Assembly: GCA_001695595.3 (NCBI GenBank)
Contig: MBPM02000014.1
Span: 62,001 to 126,000, forward strand
Source of the DNA: Plasmopara viticola
Lineage: Eukaryota > Oomycota > Peronosporomycetes > Peronosporales > Peronosporaceae
DNA length: 64,000 nucleotides
Reading direction: 5' to 3'
The translations under genes were made by a program, and so were the position numbers. Positions 6,968 to 18,789 of the stretch are shown in pieces. Under the pieces are notes generated by a model. It was not told where the DNA came from. It saw only the letters and a list, made by a program, of their open reading frames with translations, and searched no databases. Within the stretch, counting starts at the first letter, position 1. The number at the start of each line of letters is the position of its first letter.

Positions 6968-9900
6968 ACTGCTAAAATTTGTATTGTATTAGAGCTTGCT
7001 GACTACAAGAGACATTTCCATAATTCGTCAGATCAAATATTAGTATAGGTTTGGTTCAACGGGAGCAAGAATGCAATAACAAATGTGCGCTTTATGACTA
7101 GTATATCTCTGCACACTCAGCACTCAGAAAATGCATGGTGGTTGCGCGAGTGAGAGGTATCCCGCTTTGCCTGCTCTACTCAACAGGAAGGGAACGCACT
7201 TGCAATAGAACGCACCTCGCTCGTCACTGATCTACCACTTCTGTCCGCTGCTCTCGATGCTGTCGGCTACGCACTTTCGGCGAGGGAAACAAGATCAGTT
7301 TTACCTTGTATAAAATTTCGAAGCCAAAATCAGCTGTTAGGTCCACTCAATATTTTTGCGATCTTGCATATCTTTGTTAAGATATATGATTTTGGAAAGG
7401 TTTCTTCAAAGACCTGCGCAATCGATTTTCAAAAAATATGTTTGTCGTAGGATAAGCAATTCAAATAAAATATGCGTTCGCTCGGACAAACAACACATGA
7501 GCTAGAGCTTGACACTCACACAGGTAATTTGTAATGGGTTAACGTCAGTTATCTAAAAGGGCCTCTGTTTGTTTCTTGCTGTCCTGTCGCGCACACACAA
7601 GTCATATATACCTTCGAAAAGTACGATAAAAAGCAGTCTAATGACAAGGTCGCAAAGTTTTGAGACATGTTCGACTACTTAATAGTAATTTTTATAATAA
7701 AATGAGATTGCAGTTGCGTTTGTCTAGCGCTAAAAGCCGTGGGCAAGACATAATTACGCATAAATAGCTTTGCGAAGTATGAGGGTAAGTTTTTGTGAAA
7801 TAAATCCGAAGATCGCTATCACGCGGCACGGTACAATAGCAAAAGGTGTAACAGGGTTTAAGTACTGTCAAGTAAATTACGCTCCATGTACACAAACTTA
7901 GTGTGCCGTCACTAGCTATTGGTACACGTGATGTTATGTACAAAACAGTACATGGTGATATGCATGGAGCACGCCTCATTGAGTTGACGCCCATCTAGTG
8001 GAGCTGCAAACATTGAAGGTATTCGCAAAAGGTAGTGCACGCATGCAGTAGTTTCGAGCATACCAGTTTGTGCCTTACCGCGGTATAAGTGTCGATATAA
8101 ATTACCCGACGCAACAAATTTCTCATCTCTTTGATGTTTGTAACGTACAATATTTGATAGTGACCGCCAATCAAAGGTTATTCTCCACATGTGCACGCCT
8201 AGAGGCTAAAAGTCATTTCGACGGCATAGTGAACGACTAGATAGTAATCGGCGTTGCGCAAAAAAGCGGCTTTGAGCAGCAAAATGTGACCTGATCGATA
8301 TAATAGCCCGCAAATGTGAGCCCCTTACAAAGATGGCACAAGCTTCTGAACCATTTGCGATCATTAAACACATTATTGATTATGGGACTGAATTTTCACA
8401 TTTCTTAAACGAATTTTTAATTATCTTTTGTTTGTATAAGCTTTGCACCTACAAATCGGATATGAAGGTGCTGTGAAAAAGCGTAGGATAGTTAAATACT
8501 GCGACTGATGTCCAATGATATCAGATTAGTAAATTTGTGTGATGCTGGTGAGTGTCGCCTAGCCAAAGACGAAGGCTTACTTGATTTTCAAAGAAAAAAA
8601 TAAATTTGCATATGAAGTGTTTTACTTGTACCATCTACGGCAGTGCAACTAGTATTACAAGATATTTTGACGACAAGTATATTCGCTTTGAGTCGACCCT
8701 TCATCGGTAGGCTTCTGATGAAAGCATGTAAATAACCCGGTAATTGTGAATTAGGTATGCGCGCTGCTTATTCGTCGAACACCAAAGTCTTCTTATCAGG
8801 ACAAAGCCGGAGGTAGCAAAAACTCGTGTCTGTTAATGCATTGTATTTTAACACACTACATTAAAGCTGAGCCTGCGTTGCTAAAGTGATATACTTAGAT
8901 TTTTTTGCCATTTGTAAGCAAAAATTCTGATAGCGGGCCACTGCTTAAAGCCGAGCTTTCCTCTTAAACAGTTGGCTTACCGTTGTATAACTTATAGAGA
9001 AGGTTAGCTTCCCGGTGTACGGCAGGTAGGTGAAGTTGCACAAATTGAAGTTTAAAACTCTAGATAGCAGTCGCAGTTGCATCACTATGCGCGAGAAGAC
9101 GGTCAGCTCAGGTCCGGCAACTTGTTCCGAGTCGTTATTCTTATTGGCGGAGACTTTAAGTACAATATACCTTCAAAATCACATTAGGGTTGTCCTACAT
9201 GTACGATCAAGTGGCCAATTATGCAAGGATACGTGAGGATTAAAGGTCATGATCACGATAACCACGCCGGCTTTTGGACCAGGTTCATAAGTACATGCCC
9301 ACTGCTAGAAATCCATAAGACTCGACTTTATCCTTCGCTTGTCGGAAGTTTCGCGCACAGTGCCGCCCAAGCAAAATGATGGATTGGGTGCATGAATACT
9401 GATAAGCAATCACTGAGGCTGTCAATGGGTTTGATATTCAAATGAGTCGGGCACGATGGCGTCAAACAAGGCCTCACGGAAAAAAGTTGCACTCCGTCAA
9501 ACGCTGTCCAATTATCGGAAGCTTGATCATGAAAGAATACTCGTTAGCTTCCTGCGTGCCATCTCGCAAGAAAGAGCTGACAACTGGTCAGCACTGTGGC
9601 CTGCATCATGCCAAGAAATAATTATTTGATATGTCTTCCGTCATATCTCGTCGAATTTGCATGAAAGGACGGTAACTCGTGTCGGTAATCGGCGGTTTGC
9701 GATTCGCAAAGACCGTCGGTGATGTTGGTCATGGGATCCACCCGTATTATGTTTTATGTGGTGTCGGATCTGACTCCACCTTCTGGTATTAGGTACCGAC
9801 CTTTTGGACGAAGAAGTCAGTAAGCTACGTTGTCATTAACTCAAAACTACTTTGCAGCCTTAGCGAGCAGAAAGTTGGTTAGGTGTTTGCCGGTGCGCTC

Positions 9901-10998
9901 TTGGCAATATTAAGAGAATTGAGCCCGAAGGCAAAGGTACTTGGTCGAGAGAGACCACTGTTTGCCGAGGTGAATTGAAAAGGTCTTTTAGAGCCTCAAT
10001 TACTTGAGCGGCTTGTATACTGCGAAACTTTTCCCATCCACACCCGCGACGCAGGGGCTCAGAGACCAACTGTGGTGTTAAGACATCAATAATAACATAG
10101 CAGCGATCGGTAGGGTAGTCTTGGTCGACCTTTGATGGACAGGTTGACTGCAGCAGCCTCCTTCGCTGCCAGTGTTTATACTATAATGTTAGCTAAAATA
10201 CCTATTCTTTTCGTATTTAAAGTCAGTGGCGAAGGCCATTCCGGTGTAACCTATACCATTTGTATTTTGAGGTATCTCTTAAGATAATAATGGTCTTGTT
10301 AAGATTTGTGATAGCAAAAGCAGGCGCCCGTAAAAAATTGAAACTTGGATTAAGGCACAAATACTGCAGTAATTTATTGATCTAAAAGTCCACTCGATTG
10401 CACACTTCGAAATCTTCGAGACCGGGATTTTGATAGTACTTCGAAGTGGATCGTATGCCTGCGCACCTAGGTCACACAGCAACTTGTTATCCAATTAAAC
10501 AAACAAACTTCCGGTGAACGACTGTTTACCATCCCCAGTCTTAAAAAAAGATCGATGTAGGCAATAAATACAGACAAAAATCTTTGTCATACATTCTTTA
10601 TCCTGCCATTAATTCCTAATAAATGACAAAGCAAATGACGGGGACTCCCTTTTACATTGTCTCATTGTTTGCGCTACTGGTAATATTACCCGTGGAATGC
10701 TTGTCGGTTAGTAGCACAAATTAGCATCTAGCAAGTTAGTCAAATTTACTCAACTGCCCGTTACATTTAAAGATAAAAGTGTGCAAAAATGCAGCACTCT
10801 CGAATCTAATAGTATCTTTTGCTCTATTGCTTAAGACCCTACCGTAGTTAATATCAATCCTGTTAATTTTGGCTAAAAAGCATCAGTATAACGTAGGACT
10901 ACTCCCCGAGCATCCTTAACGGTCACTAGCAACGATAACCGAAACGGACGTCCGTCAGTTTATACAATTACCAATTCAGAATTAAGTCCCAGCCAAGT
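6968..10998. other. Gene-poor intergenic DNA
   Basis: No supported gene. Short open frames (7692-8196 minus, 9030-9236 plus, 9860-10069 minus, 10279-10494 minus) have no recognisable motif. 9050-9190 resembles 28305-28460 weakly and may be a decayed repeat. Confidence 0.6.
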
Positions 10999-13068
10999 AT
11001 GGGCCCTGATAGGAAGGTAGTCGCGACGAAAACTGAGTCCCAGACGTCCGAACAGCCTAATGCCAAAGGTAGTACCCCATTGCAGCGAAAACTTCGCCTT
11101 TTTCACCGAACACTCGTGTTTGGTGCTGCTGTATGGTACATTACGGTATCGTTAATGGCGACTGATGCCGCTATAAGCTTATTAAGAGATGGAGCACACT
11201 ACAACAGTACTCCGAGCCCAGTTGCATCGCCACTAATTTCTGAATACGCAGGTACTGGCATCATTCGAAACAGCCCGCTTGTGGTGGACGTTTTGGGAAA
11301 TTCGACCGAGCCACAACACTCTAAAACTCTCTTTTTAACATCTATGTCGAACTCGTCATTCGCACAGTGCTCAAACGTTGCTGAGGGAGATAATGCGAAT
11401 GTTTACAAGGATGTATTTTTACGCTGGATATTTGAGAATTTGCAAAACGGAACGGCTTATAACATTTCGTTGTTTGATGAAGTCGAATTAGTCCTTCCTG
11501 TAGTAGACTGCCAGCTTGATGGCATTGGTAGTGGAGGCGCTGCTATAGCTAGAGTTTACTACCTTGTACGCTATAGAGACGATACGGATCGCATGCTTTT
11601 ACTCCCGGCATCGCTTTCGATTCAAGATTATATTATTGCTCAGCAGTACGAACAAGGATCTGCGCTATTATTGACATTTTCCATTGTAGAAGACTTGGCG
11701 TCTCAGAATCCTATAAGCCACTATTACGCTATTGCACTGGATTATCCGTACGAATACACCCCGGATTTTGAAGCTTGTATTTTCTATGATTACACTAGCG
11801 ACGGATATTGGTCTTTTGAAACGATTCCTCGAGACCCATACTTGAAACCTCCAAAGCCTCTGACTACAGCCCGACAGCTTGGATACTATATCGCCAAAGA
11901 GACATCGCAAGCGAACCAAATTAATTTTAATTGGAGCCCTGCTGACAATCCAGCTGCTGCGTTGACGTACTGGAATTGGCGCGGCGACACGGTCATCCGC
12001 GATAACTGGGCCTGGGTGCACATCATTCACTTAGCCTTTGCTATCGATGTGATGTTTCAGCTGATTTTACTTTTGTTTCTCGTGTACCGCAGCATTCTGC
12101 AACGGCATTTCTGGGTTGGTGATGCATTTGCATCTGTCTCAAATGCATTGCTCTATCGTGGCATTTACGTGCTTATTGCTAACGAATTGAATGGGTTCTG
12201 GACTCTTACCGACTTCTGCCTTGCCTTGGCTGATTCTATTGGAGAAAATCCTAGTGTGAAAAACAGCCCCGAATTAGTGCACGCAGACATGCTCACCATT
12301 TATCTTAACATTGTCTGTGTATTTAGCTACTTGGTTCGAGAACGAATAGATCCGCTACTAGCTGTAATATGCTTTGAGGTGGGTTTCAGCTCTCGAGAAA
12401 CTATGACGAAGATATTTCCAGCGCTTCGTAATGTGCTTCTGGGCTACTCAGACCTGGAAGTGACCTATGGTCCAGTGGCGGTCGATGATTTCTTGACCAA
12501 ACTGTCTCCCATGCGGCTTTGGACACTTCATTCCGTTCCATCGAATAGGTGGTCGTTGATCATTTCCACCTTTGTCGTCATCTACAGCACTATATTAATC
12601 ATCGTGCTGTACGTAATTGTGCGTAAGCTACTGCGGCACTACTCGTTGAGCGATCAAGAGATTAGTCAGAATGACGATAACAAAAGCACAACCAAGCCGA
12701 GTGAGTCACACAACGTTTTAGCGCCACGTAAATTGATGGAATTTGAGACCGCCACCGGGTCCGTATTAAAAAACCGTTTTGGCATCTTGTCGCAGTACAA
12801 AAACTACACGTACATCAAGGGCCGTAGATTCACATCGGGGGATGCCATCTATTGTAACGGATTTGTGGTAGCTAACGACAAATTTGTGATAGCTACAGAA
12901 GATTTGATGTCTTTGCTCATCATGAAGATTACGCGGGCGCGCTTCACGAATATTTACGTTTACACAATCAAAGATGGTACAGGGGTGAACCAAACGGCTC
13001 GACTTGTGTATCCGTCGACAATTTCCTGGTATGATTTGACAAAGGTTAGCGTCAGTCCCTTGACGTGA
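10999..13068 (+). CDS. Multi-pass membrane protein, oomycete-type paralogue 1 (689 aa)
   Basis: Intron-free ORF. A basic cytosolic N-terminus precedes a first membrane helix (about 39-61). A roughly 280-residue loop follows with several N-glycosylation sequons (NST, NSS, NGT, NIS) and Cys, so it is probably extracytosolic. A cluster of hydrophobic segments follows at about 339-364, 377-396, 431-447 and 518-542, including WAWVHIIHLAFAIDVM. The C-terminal 110 residues form a conserved cytosolic domain (SQYKNYTYIKG, GDAIYCNGFVV, RLVYPSTISWYDL). The product of 13141-15246 is alignable along its whole length (WAWVH, VGDAFAS, SPMRLWT, TARLVYPST). I recognise no named family; this looks like a lineage-specific membrane family. 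The two stop codons are only 72 bp apart, with AATAAA-like signals between. Function unknown. Confidence 0.85.
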   Translation: MGPDRKVVATKTESQTSEQPNAKGSTPLQRKLRLFHRTLVFGAAVWYITVSLMATDAAISLLRDGAHYNSTPSPVASPLISEYAGTGIIRNSPLVVDVLGNSTEPQHSKTLFLTSMSNSSFAQCSNVAEGDNANVYKDVFLRWIFENLQNGTAYNISLFDEVELVLPVVDCQLDGIGSGGAAIARVYYLVRYRDDTDRMLLLPASLSIQDYIIAQQYEQGSALLLTFSIVEDLASQNPISHYYAIALDYPYEYTPDFEACIFYDYTSDGYWSFETIPRDPYLKPPKPLTTARQLGYYIAKETSQANQINFNWSPADNPAAALTYWNWRGDTVIRDNWAWVHIIHLAFAIDVMFQLILLLFLVYRSILQRHFWVGDAFASVSNALLYRGIYVLIANELNGFWTLTDFCLALADSIGENPSVKNSPELVHADMLTIYLNIVCVFSYLVRERIDPLLAVICFEVGFSSRETMTKIFPALRNVLLGYSDLEVTYGPVAVDDFLTKLSPMRLWTLHSVPSNRWSLIISTFVVIYSTILIIVLYVIVRKLLRHYSLSDQEISQNDDNKSTTKPSESHNVLAPRKLMEFETATGSVLKNRFGILSQYKNYTYIKGRRFTSGDAIYCNGFVVANDKFVIATEDLMSLLIMKITRARFTNIYVYTIKDGTGVNQTARLVYPSTISWYDLTKVSVSPLT

Positions 13069-13140
13069 GAAAACTTGAGACGAAAAAATAAACTGCGATG
13101 CATTAATAATAAATTTTCTTTCTAATTGATTAAAGACTAT

Positions 13141-15246
13141 TCACGATAAGATATTAATGTTAAGGTGAATGAGGTCGTTCCACGAGAAGGTGCTCGGGTA
13201 CACAAGCCTAGCAGTGCGCCGGACAGAGAATCCATCAACTTCGTAAGCGTAGACGTTAATAAAGCGCGTCTGAAAAGCTTTGATCATTGCAATGGTCAAT
13301 AAATCATCTGTGGCCACGAGATACTTGCCATTGACAACCACGTAGCCTGAGCAGTACACACCATCGGGGGAAGCGAATTTTAAGCCTTTAAAAAATACGT
13401 AGTTCTTGTAGTCTGAAATGAGACCGTAGCGAGCCTGCAATTCTGCGCCAGTTGAAATCTCAAAGTTAGTGAGATTTCCTTTCTGAGCCATCGCTGCACG
13501 CTCGTTAGTGGATCGTTCGGTACTTCTATTCGTGAGGCTCGGAGCTAATGGGTCAGGGTAAAACCTCTTGTAAATTTTTCGCAATACTACGAATGAAATC
13601 AACGTGCCCATCAGGATATACTTTGGATAAAAAGAAGCGACGATAAAGTCGTAGTCGACGCCCTTGAGCTTATCCGTTGTCCAAAGCCTCATCGGCGACA
13701 TCTCCCGTTGCGAGTCAGTGACTGTAGCAATTCCAAGGCGATATTCTTTGTCCGAGAAAGCACGTACAGTGTTGAATACAGCAGGAGCCATCTTAACAAT
13801 AGGCTGGCGATTATCGTGAATAGCCTCAAACAAAAAAACACCAATGGTGGGATCAATTCTTTCCTTGAAAATATGACCCACAAGTCCAAATAGACTAAGA
13901 AACATCACCATAAGGTCTGCGTGCACAATTTCCGAGTGAATTGGTACAAGCTGAGTGCCCGTTAGGTCGTTAGCATTTGAGATGCAAAATTCGAGCAGTG
14001 TCCATTCTCCGTTTACGATCCAGGAGAAAAAAACAAGAATCCCGCGAACTATGAGGATGGTGTTCGACAATGAGGCAAAGGCATCTCCGACCCAGACTTT
14101 GCCGTCGCGTGCGTTTTGATAAACGATGAGCATCAACACACACAAGGAAAAGATCGTTTGCACGCAGAAAATTGCATGAATGCCATGAACCCAAGCCCAC
14201 GAGTCAAGAATTAATGGCTGACCGCTCCATTCCCAAAGAGAAACTTCTTGAGCCGGATTTGTCTTCTCCAGCGTCCAAATTAGATTGCGGATATTTGATT
14301 GCTCTGACTCAGCTCCCATGTAAAATCCACGCCGACGGGCAGTGAGTACTGTCTTAACCGGATTTAAGACAGGATCTTCAGGAATGCTTGTGAGATTCCA
14401 GTAGCCGTCTGTTGACACACTCTCCAATGTGTAAACTTCGTAAAGTGGTTCATGGGTAAATGCGTAGTCCAATCCAAGCATTATGTACTTATCCACGCTT
14501 GGTACTTTCATGTCACTGATGGCAAAAAATACAACAACGATTGCAGGCCCTAATCGATTCGCTTCTGGAATCCGATAATCTTGTATTGAGATGGATGTCG
14601 TCAAGACTTGAACAGCAGTGTGATCACTTTTGCGACGAACAAGATTGAACACGCGCAATAATGATGGGTCTCCGTCAACTAAAGGTGGCGAAGTGCAGTC
14701 AATGACTGGTACCACGAGTTCCAAATCGTGCAGCTGTGTTAGATGATACGAACCTCTTGCAATCATACTTTCAAAATTAGCCCGAAGAAATGTGCTACTG
14801 TAGATATTTGCATCAAACAGCTCAGCCGAATCACACTTCTCAGTCGACGTAGCAGTTTCGTTCCTAAGAAAAAGAGCGTGATCGCGAGGGCTCGTGTCTC
14901 CGTTTAAAACGGTCTTGACGAGCAAGCTGTCGCGAATCAAGCCATCTCCAAGATAACCGAGGATTAGCTTGGACTCCATGGAACCGAACGATCGTGAATC
15001 GACTGGTGACGCTTTTAAAACTTCAAACGTAACCAGCGTTGCACGAAGATAATTCGTCAAGCACATTAGAGCTGCTCCGACACCGCATATTCGTCTGATT
15101 AGATTCACTAGCTGACTCCGCGTGATTCTCTTCTTTTTCGATTTAAATCCACTGCCAGTTTGATGGGCTGGTCCACTGCTCGCCAAACCAGCGTTTTTGA
15201 CAGGCATCACGTGTGCGCTCACAGCTCCCATAGGTTCAATATCCAA
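13141..15246 (-). CDS. Multi-pass membrane protein, oomycete-type paralogue 2 (701 aa)
   Basis: Intron-free ORF convergent with 10999-13068 and clearly its paralogue. The architecture is the same: one helix near the N-terminus, a large loop with glycosylation sequons, then WAWVHGIHAIFCVQTIFSLC and further helices, and a C-terminal domain with SDYKNYVFFKGLKF and TARLVYPSTFSWNDL. Divergence is highest in the N-terminus and in the linker after the last helix (SLTNRSTERSTNERA here versus an Asp/Asn-rich linker in the partner). Conserved small motifs shared by both (MRLWT, HAD before a helix, ERIDP) are candidates for functional residues. Tail-to-tail placement means the duplication was inverted or was followed by inversion. 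Function unknown. Confidence 0.85.
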   Translation of the reverse strand: MDIEPMGAVSAHVMPVKNAGLASSGPAHQTGSGFKSKKKRITRSQLVNLIRRICGVGAALMCLTNYLRATLVTFEVLKASPVDSRSFGSMESKLILGYLGDGLIRDSLLVKTVLNGDTSPRDHALFLRNETATSTEKCDSAELFDANIYSSTFLRANFESMIARGSYHLTQLHDLELVVPVIDCTSPPLVDGDPSLLRVFNLVRRKSDHTAVQVLTTSISIQDYRIPEANRLGPAIVVVFFAISDMKVPSVDKYIMLGLDYAFTHEPLYEVYTLESVSTDGYWNLTSIPEDPVLNPVKTVLTARRRGFYMGAESEQSNIRNLIWTLEKTNPAQEVSLWEWSGQPLILDSWAWVHGIHAIFCVQTIFSLCVLMLIVYQNARDGKVWVGDAFASLSNTILIVRGILVFFSWIVNGEWTLLEFCISNANDLTGTQLVPIHSEIVHADLMVMFLSLFGLVGHIFKERIDPTIGVFLFEAIHDNRQPIVKMAPAVFNTVRAFSDKEYRLGIATVTDSQREMSPMRLWTTDKLKGVDYDFIVASFYPKYILMGTLISFVVLRKIYKRFYPDPLAPSLTNRSTERSTNERAAMAQKGNLTNFEISTGAELQARYGLISDYKNYVFFKGLKFASPDGVYCSGYVVVNGKYLVATDDLLTIAMIKAFQTRFINVYAYEVDGFSVRRTARLVYPSTFSWNDLIHLNINILS

Positions 15247-16378
15247 GCGTATTGATGTTGCACGGCTACTCGGTTGCTCTCTTTTTTATAAGTGTGGAGT
15301 GAGATATTGAACTAATCAAGCGGTACGTGGCTGCAAAAATAGCTTTTGCCTCTCTCGTATAGTGCATCGTGGCAACTATGGAGTCGCACAATAAATCAGG
15401 CACATGCTTCAGATTCTTAACGGTACACAGCCGGACGAAACACAACAGTCACTCATCTATTTAAGTAATTGTTACTAAGGCATGATCCATCAGTAAGTCT
15501 CCCCATCCCGCATGACGGCAGAGCTTTAATACTGTTGCGCGACGTAATTACTATATTTTGTATTGAGTGCGAGGTTTTCATAAGTCTTGAAGAACGAGCT
15601 TTCGAAGTCCCGCACTGGAGGGCAAACAATGCGGCCTTATCAGGCTTACAAAATCGCTAGCGCAGTCAATTTCAGTGCCGGGCTCATTTTCATTCTCTCT
15701 CCAATTTGTCACTTTCATCAAAAACGACCAAGCGCTTCGGCATAGACACAATACTTGATTTGTGGAGTCGCGTTGCGTATTGTCTCAGTTGAATGTAATT
15801 GGTACTATACAAAATTTGTGCTTTCTGAGCAAATTAGCTAATCTTGTGCACCAGCCGAGATGATATTTAGATTCTAAGGAAAGGCTAAATTTACTACCGA
15901 GAGTGTATGTGAAAAAAATGCTTTGTATTCTTATTCTTGTATTTACCGCTTTTAATAGCCTTAAAATTATGTGCCTAATATTAGCTGAAGAAGTTATCGA
16001 TTGTTTCGCAGTTGGTAAGTGCTTTAAAACATCGATAAGCATGCATGGCTGTAATTTTAAATTTTAAAATTGGAGTGTTAGTTCTCAACTTTCGAATATT
16101 AGTCAAAGCATTTTTTTGTAGGTCACAAATTGTAATTGGCGTTTTAAAAGTGTGCTGCAAATTAAATTTAATCGTGTAACGAAATCCAACGGATATGAAG
16201 ATACAACCATCACCTTCTAAAGTATGAAGTGATGGCTCTAAAGTCACGTTCAAATATGAAGAAGTCATAACATCAAGTATTTGATGTCGTCTTCGAGCTT
16301 GAATTCATGTCAAATTCAATTAAAAGTTAAACAAACGCGGGTCCGTGACCGTCGTCTTACGCTAAGCCTTGGAATTAT
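15247..16378. other. Intergenic DNA, nothing recognised
   Basis: AT-rich. Short frames (15469-15660 plus, 15785-16042 minus, 15981-16268 minus) show no known motif and look like chance. Confidence 0.5.
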
Positions 16379-16530
16379 TTAAGCGAACCTTGCTTTGCGT
16401 GCCTCATTGATGATATAGTTGGCAAAATATTGCGCGCTCGCCACCTTTGCGTTGATCAATGACGTTCCAACTTGATACTTTGTACTTGGAAGTATTCGTC
16501 TTCGCTCGAAATTGCCTCGTACCTTCGGTT
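16379..16530 (-). pseudogene. 3' relic of a gamma-glutamyl hydrolase gene
   Basis: The last part of a minus-strand frame reads KVASAQYFANYIINEARKA, close to GVASGQYFANFFINEARKN near the C-terminus of the intact gamma-glutamyl hydrolase at 29185-30123. Upstream, GNFERRRILPSTKYQV lines up with the NSFEYGEYKDGSPYEV region of the intact gene at both DNA and protein level. Nothing of the catalytic part remains. It lies 12.7 kb from the intact gene on the opposite strand, so it marks an old second locus that has decayed. Confidence 0.6.
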
Positions 16531-17080
16531 TATATTCAGAGGTAATGATAGTAACTCTTAATTTAATGAAAATACATTTCATATGTCGTTTAATTAGTAG
16601 CGAGTAGGCACCGTGAGCAAATTCTAGTTTTTGAATGACGGACCCAAAGTATACACGAAAACATGAGAGGGCAATAAGCCGAGCAAAAGTCAATTTTTGT
16701 ACAGTATCTTATTCTTTTGCAACTATTTTGTAAGAGTTATTTGTATTTTTATACCTTTTAAGACAAAAATTCTCACCGCTTGCGCTGTTTAAAGCACCTT
16801 GTACCTTTTACCAGTGGCAAAAAACAGCAAAGTACACTTGCAACTGCGAGTACACTTGCATTGTAATAAGATAACGTATTTACCGTTTATAGTTATCTTC
16901 TGCTTCGACCTACGAAGTGGACATTCCTGCTACCTTTGGTACAACGAGCGGACAGATAGACATCCAATAAGGGTCTCTATATGCATACAGTGATGTGAAA
17001 GTTGCGTTCATTTAGGCCGCGAATTCGCAAAAAACGGGCTGAAGTAATGTGGCGTAAGTCGTCGCGTAATCAGCCAGCTA

Positions 17081-17302
<222 letters not shown>

Positions 17303-17469
17303 TTAATTGGTGATACAAACAGTCAAATTAAAAAGTAGTGTAACAACAAGAACATCATAATTAAAAACGGCATAGACTAGTGTAATAAGAAATCAAATAA
17401 CTGATAAAGCGCAAATCGTTTTTTAATTTAAGATACGATGGAAAATTCGTAAAATGTTTTGTCGGCGGC

Positions 17470-18177
17470 CTAGTAAATCTCAGCAAGAATAAATCTTACT
17501 TTTTTGGGAGTTGACGAAAGCAACTTGACATTGAAGTTGCCAGCTGTGAGCTGAACATCATCCGCCACCTTGAGTGACAGCGTACGCACCTTGTTTACGT
17601 TTGTATCTTCCGACTCATTGGAAATTTCCACACTACAGTCGTCGAGGACGACCAATACCGCTAACGTCGGCAAATTGAGCGATATTTTGTCTACCGACTC
17701 GTCGTCGTGATCATTTTTTTGCAGCGTCAAGCGGTATACTCGGCACTCCAATTCGTTGTTGAGTAGTTCCACTCCTTCACTCGAGTGCAGGGGCAGGTGA
17801 TCGTGAGCCATGAGATCCTTCTTCTTCTTAAGAAGTTCAACCTCGACGATGAAAACCGGCGTTTCATGACTGCTTACGATGTGGATCAGCTTATCCTTTG
17901 TGTGGTCACGACAGAAAACAGAACCTTCATCATGTACAAGTGGCCGCGGATCCTGGTCAATCGGTTGTTCTGTCACGTTCAGTGGTGCCATCACTACATA
18001 GATACCGTAATTCAGATGCTGGTGCCATAGACTCTGCGTGTGAGGGGGAACCTGAACACATACAAGGCGTACAAGCTCACTCCGCCAGCGCTCCTTGTGC
18101 AGCGGTTCGTAGTCTACAAGCACGTAATCGATTTTCGACTTAGCTGATCGTTTTGTCGCCATGTGGGCAGCTGACAT
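17470..18177 (-). CDS. Cupin-like protein (235 aa)
   Basis: Intron-free ORF. Residues 40-66 read CVQVPPHTQSLWHQHLNYGI followed by YVVMAP, which fits the first cupin motif (beta strand, then H-x-H at 52 and 54, then a Gly turn). A second half (about 115-235) has alternating beta-rich segments (TLAVLVVLDDCSVEI, VADDVQLTAGNFNVKLLS), suggesting a bicupin fold with a degenerate second domain. Cupins are often metal-binding enzymes or small-molecule binders; the exact role cannot be told here. It has no signal peptide, so it is probably cytosolic. Two possible starts exist (M1 and M6); I keep the longer. Confidence is good that it is a gene and moderate for the fold. Confidence 0.7.
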   Translation of the reverse strand: MSAAHMATKRSAKSKIDYVLVDYEPLHKERWRSELVRLVCVQVPPHTQSLWHQHLNYGIYVVMAPLNVTEQPIDQDPRPLVHDEGSVFCRDHTKDKLIHIVSSHETPVFIVEVELLKKKKDLMAHDHLPLHSSEGVELLNNELECRVYRLTLQKNDHDDESVDKISLNLPTLAVLVVLDDCSVEISNESEDTNVNKVRTLSLKVADDVQLTAGNFNVKLLSSTPKKVRFILAEIY

Positions 18178-18448
18178 GATTGATCGTGATTGTTAGGTAA
18201 CTGAACAAGCAAATTTATTGTTGGACAGTTTAGCAATTGAATTAGTATGATTATGTATATTTGATAAGACACTTATGTGGTCTACAAACACCAATCACAC
18301 GCTGTACCCCCGGACTTCGATAACCTTTACACAAAGAAGTTGCCCCTCTCAATAATGCTTGCTTTCAGAACCCTGTCGATATTTGTACTAATTCGCATAC
18401 TGATGTATTTTGTAATGATAGTTAATTATAATGCATACAGAAGAAATA

Positions 18449-18781
18449 ACAAGCTTGGAAAAGGTTGGGGTGACGCCCTCCTTCCAAGCGCGGGGGCTAA
18501 ATGCTCGCACGCTTCGGGCAGGTGCTCTCGGGCATCTGCAGGTCTCTAACGAGTCTCACCTTCGACGCGACGGTCTCCAGCACCGGGCGCCACCTGGGCT
18601 CTTACCAAGTCAGAGCTAAGCAGAATAATGGAAGACCCTCACGACCTCGGTGCTGGCTGCACTGCCCGCCGAACGAGACCCGACGTATGCGGACACCACT
18701 CTATGCCGTGGACTAGCCAGACTGAGCCTAGCACGTGCATAACTTGGCAACGCGATAACGTAATACATTACATTACATTAC
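18449..18781 (+). mobile_element. SINE-like retroposon, copy 1
   Basis: About 330 bp, from AAGCTTGGAAAAGG to a simple tail of ATTAC units. A near-identical sequence in the opposite orientation lies at 50929-51251. Flanking direct repeats AAGAAATA at 18441-18448 and 18782-18789 are consistent with target duplication by retroposition. It has no protein-coding potential of its own; small frames through it are incidental. An 8-bp inverted repeat (GCTTGGAA/TTCCAAGC) sits at its 5' end. I could not find a clear tRNA A/B box, so its RNA ancestor is not assigned. Confidence 0.75.
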
Positions 18782-18789
18782 AAGAAATA

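Noticed and set aside
7692..8196. Two overlapping minus-strand ORFs
   Set aside because: No motif, low-quality composition, in a long desert; chance frames.
11668..12030. Minus-strand ORF inside the membrane-protein gene
   Set aside because: Antisense shadow of 10999-13068.
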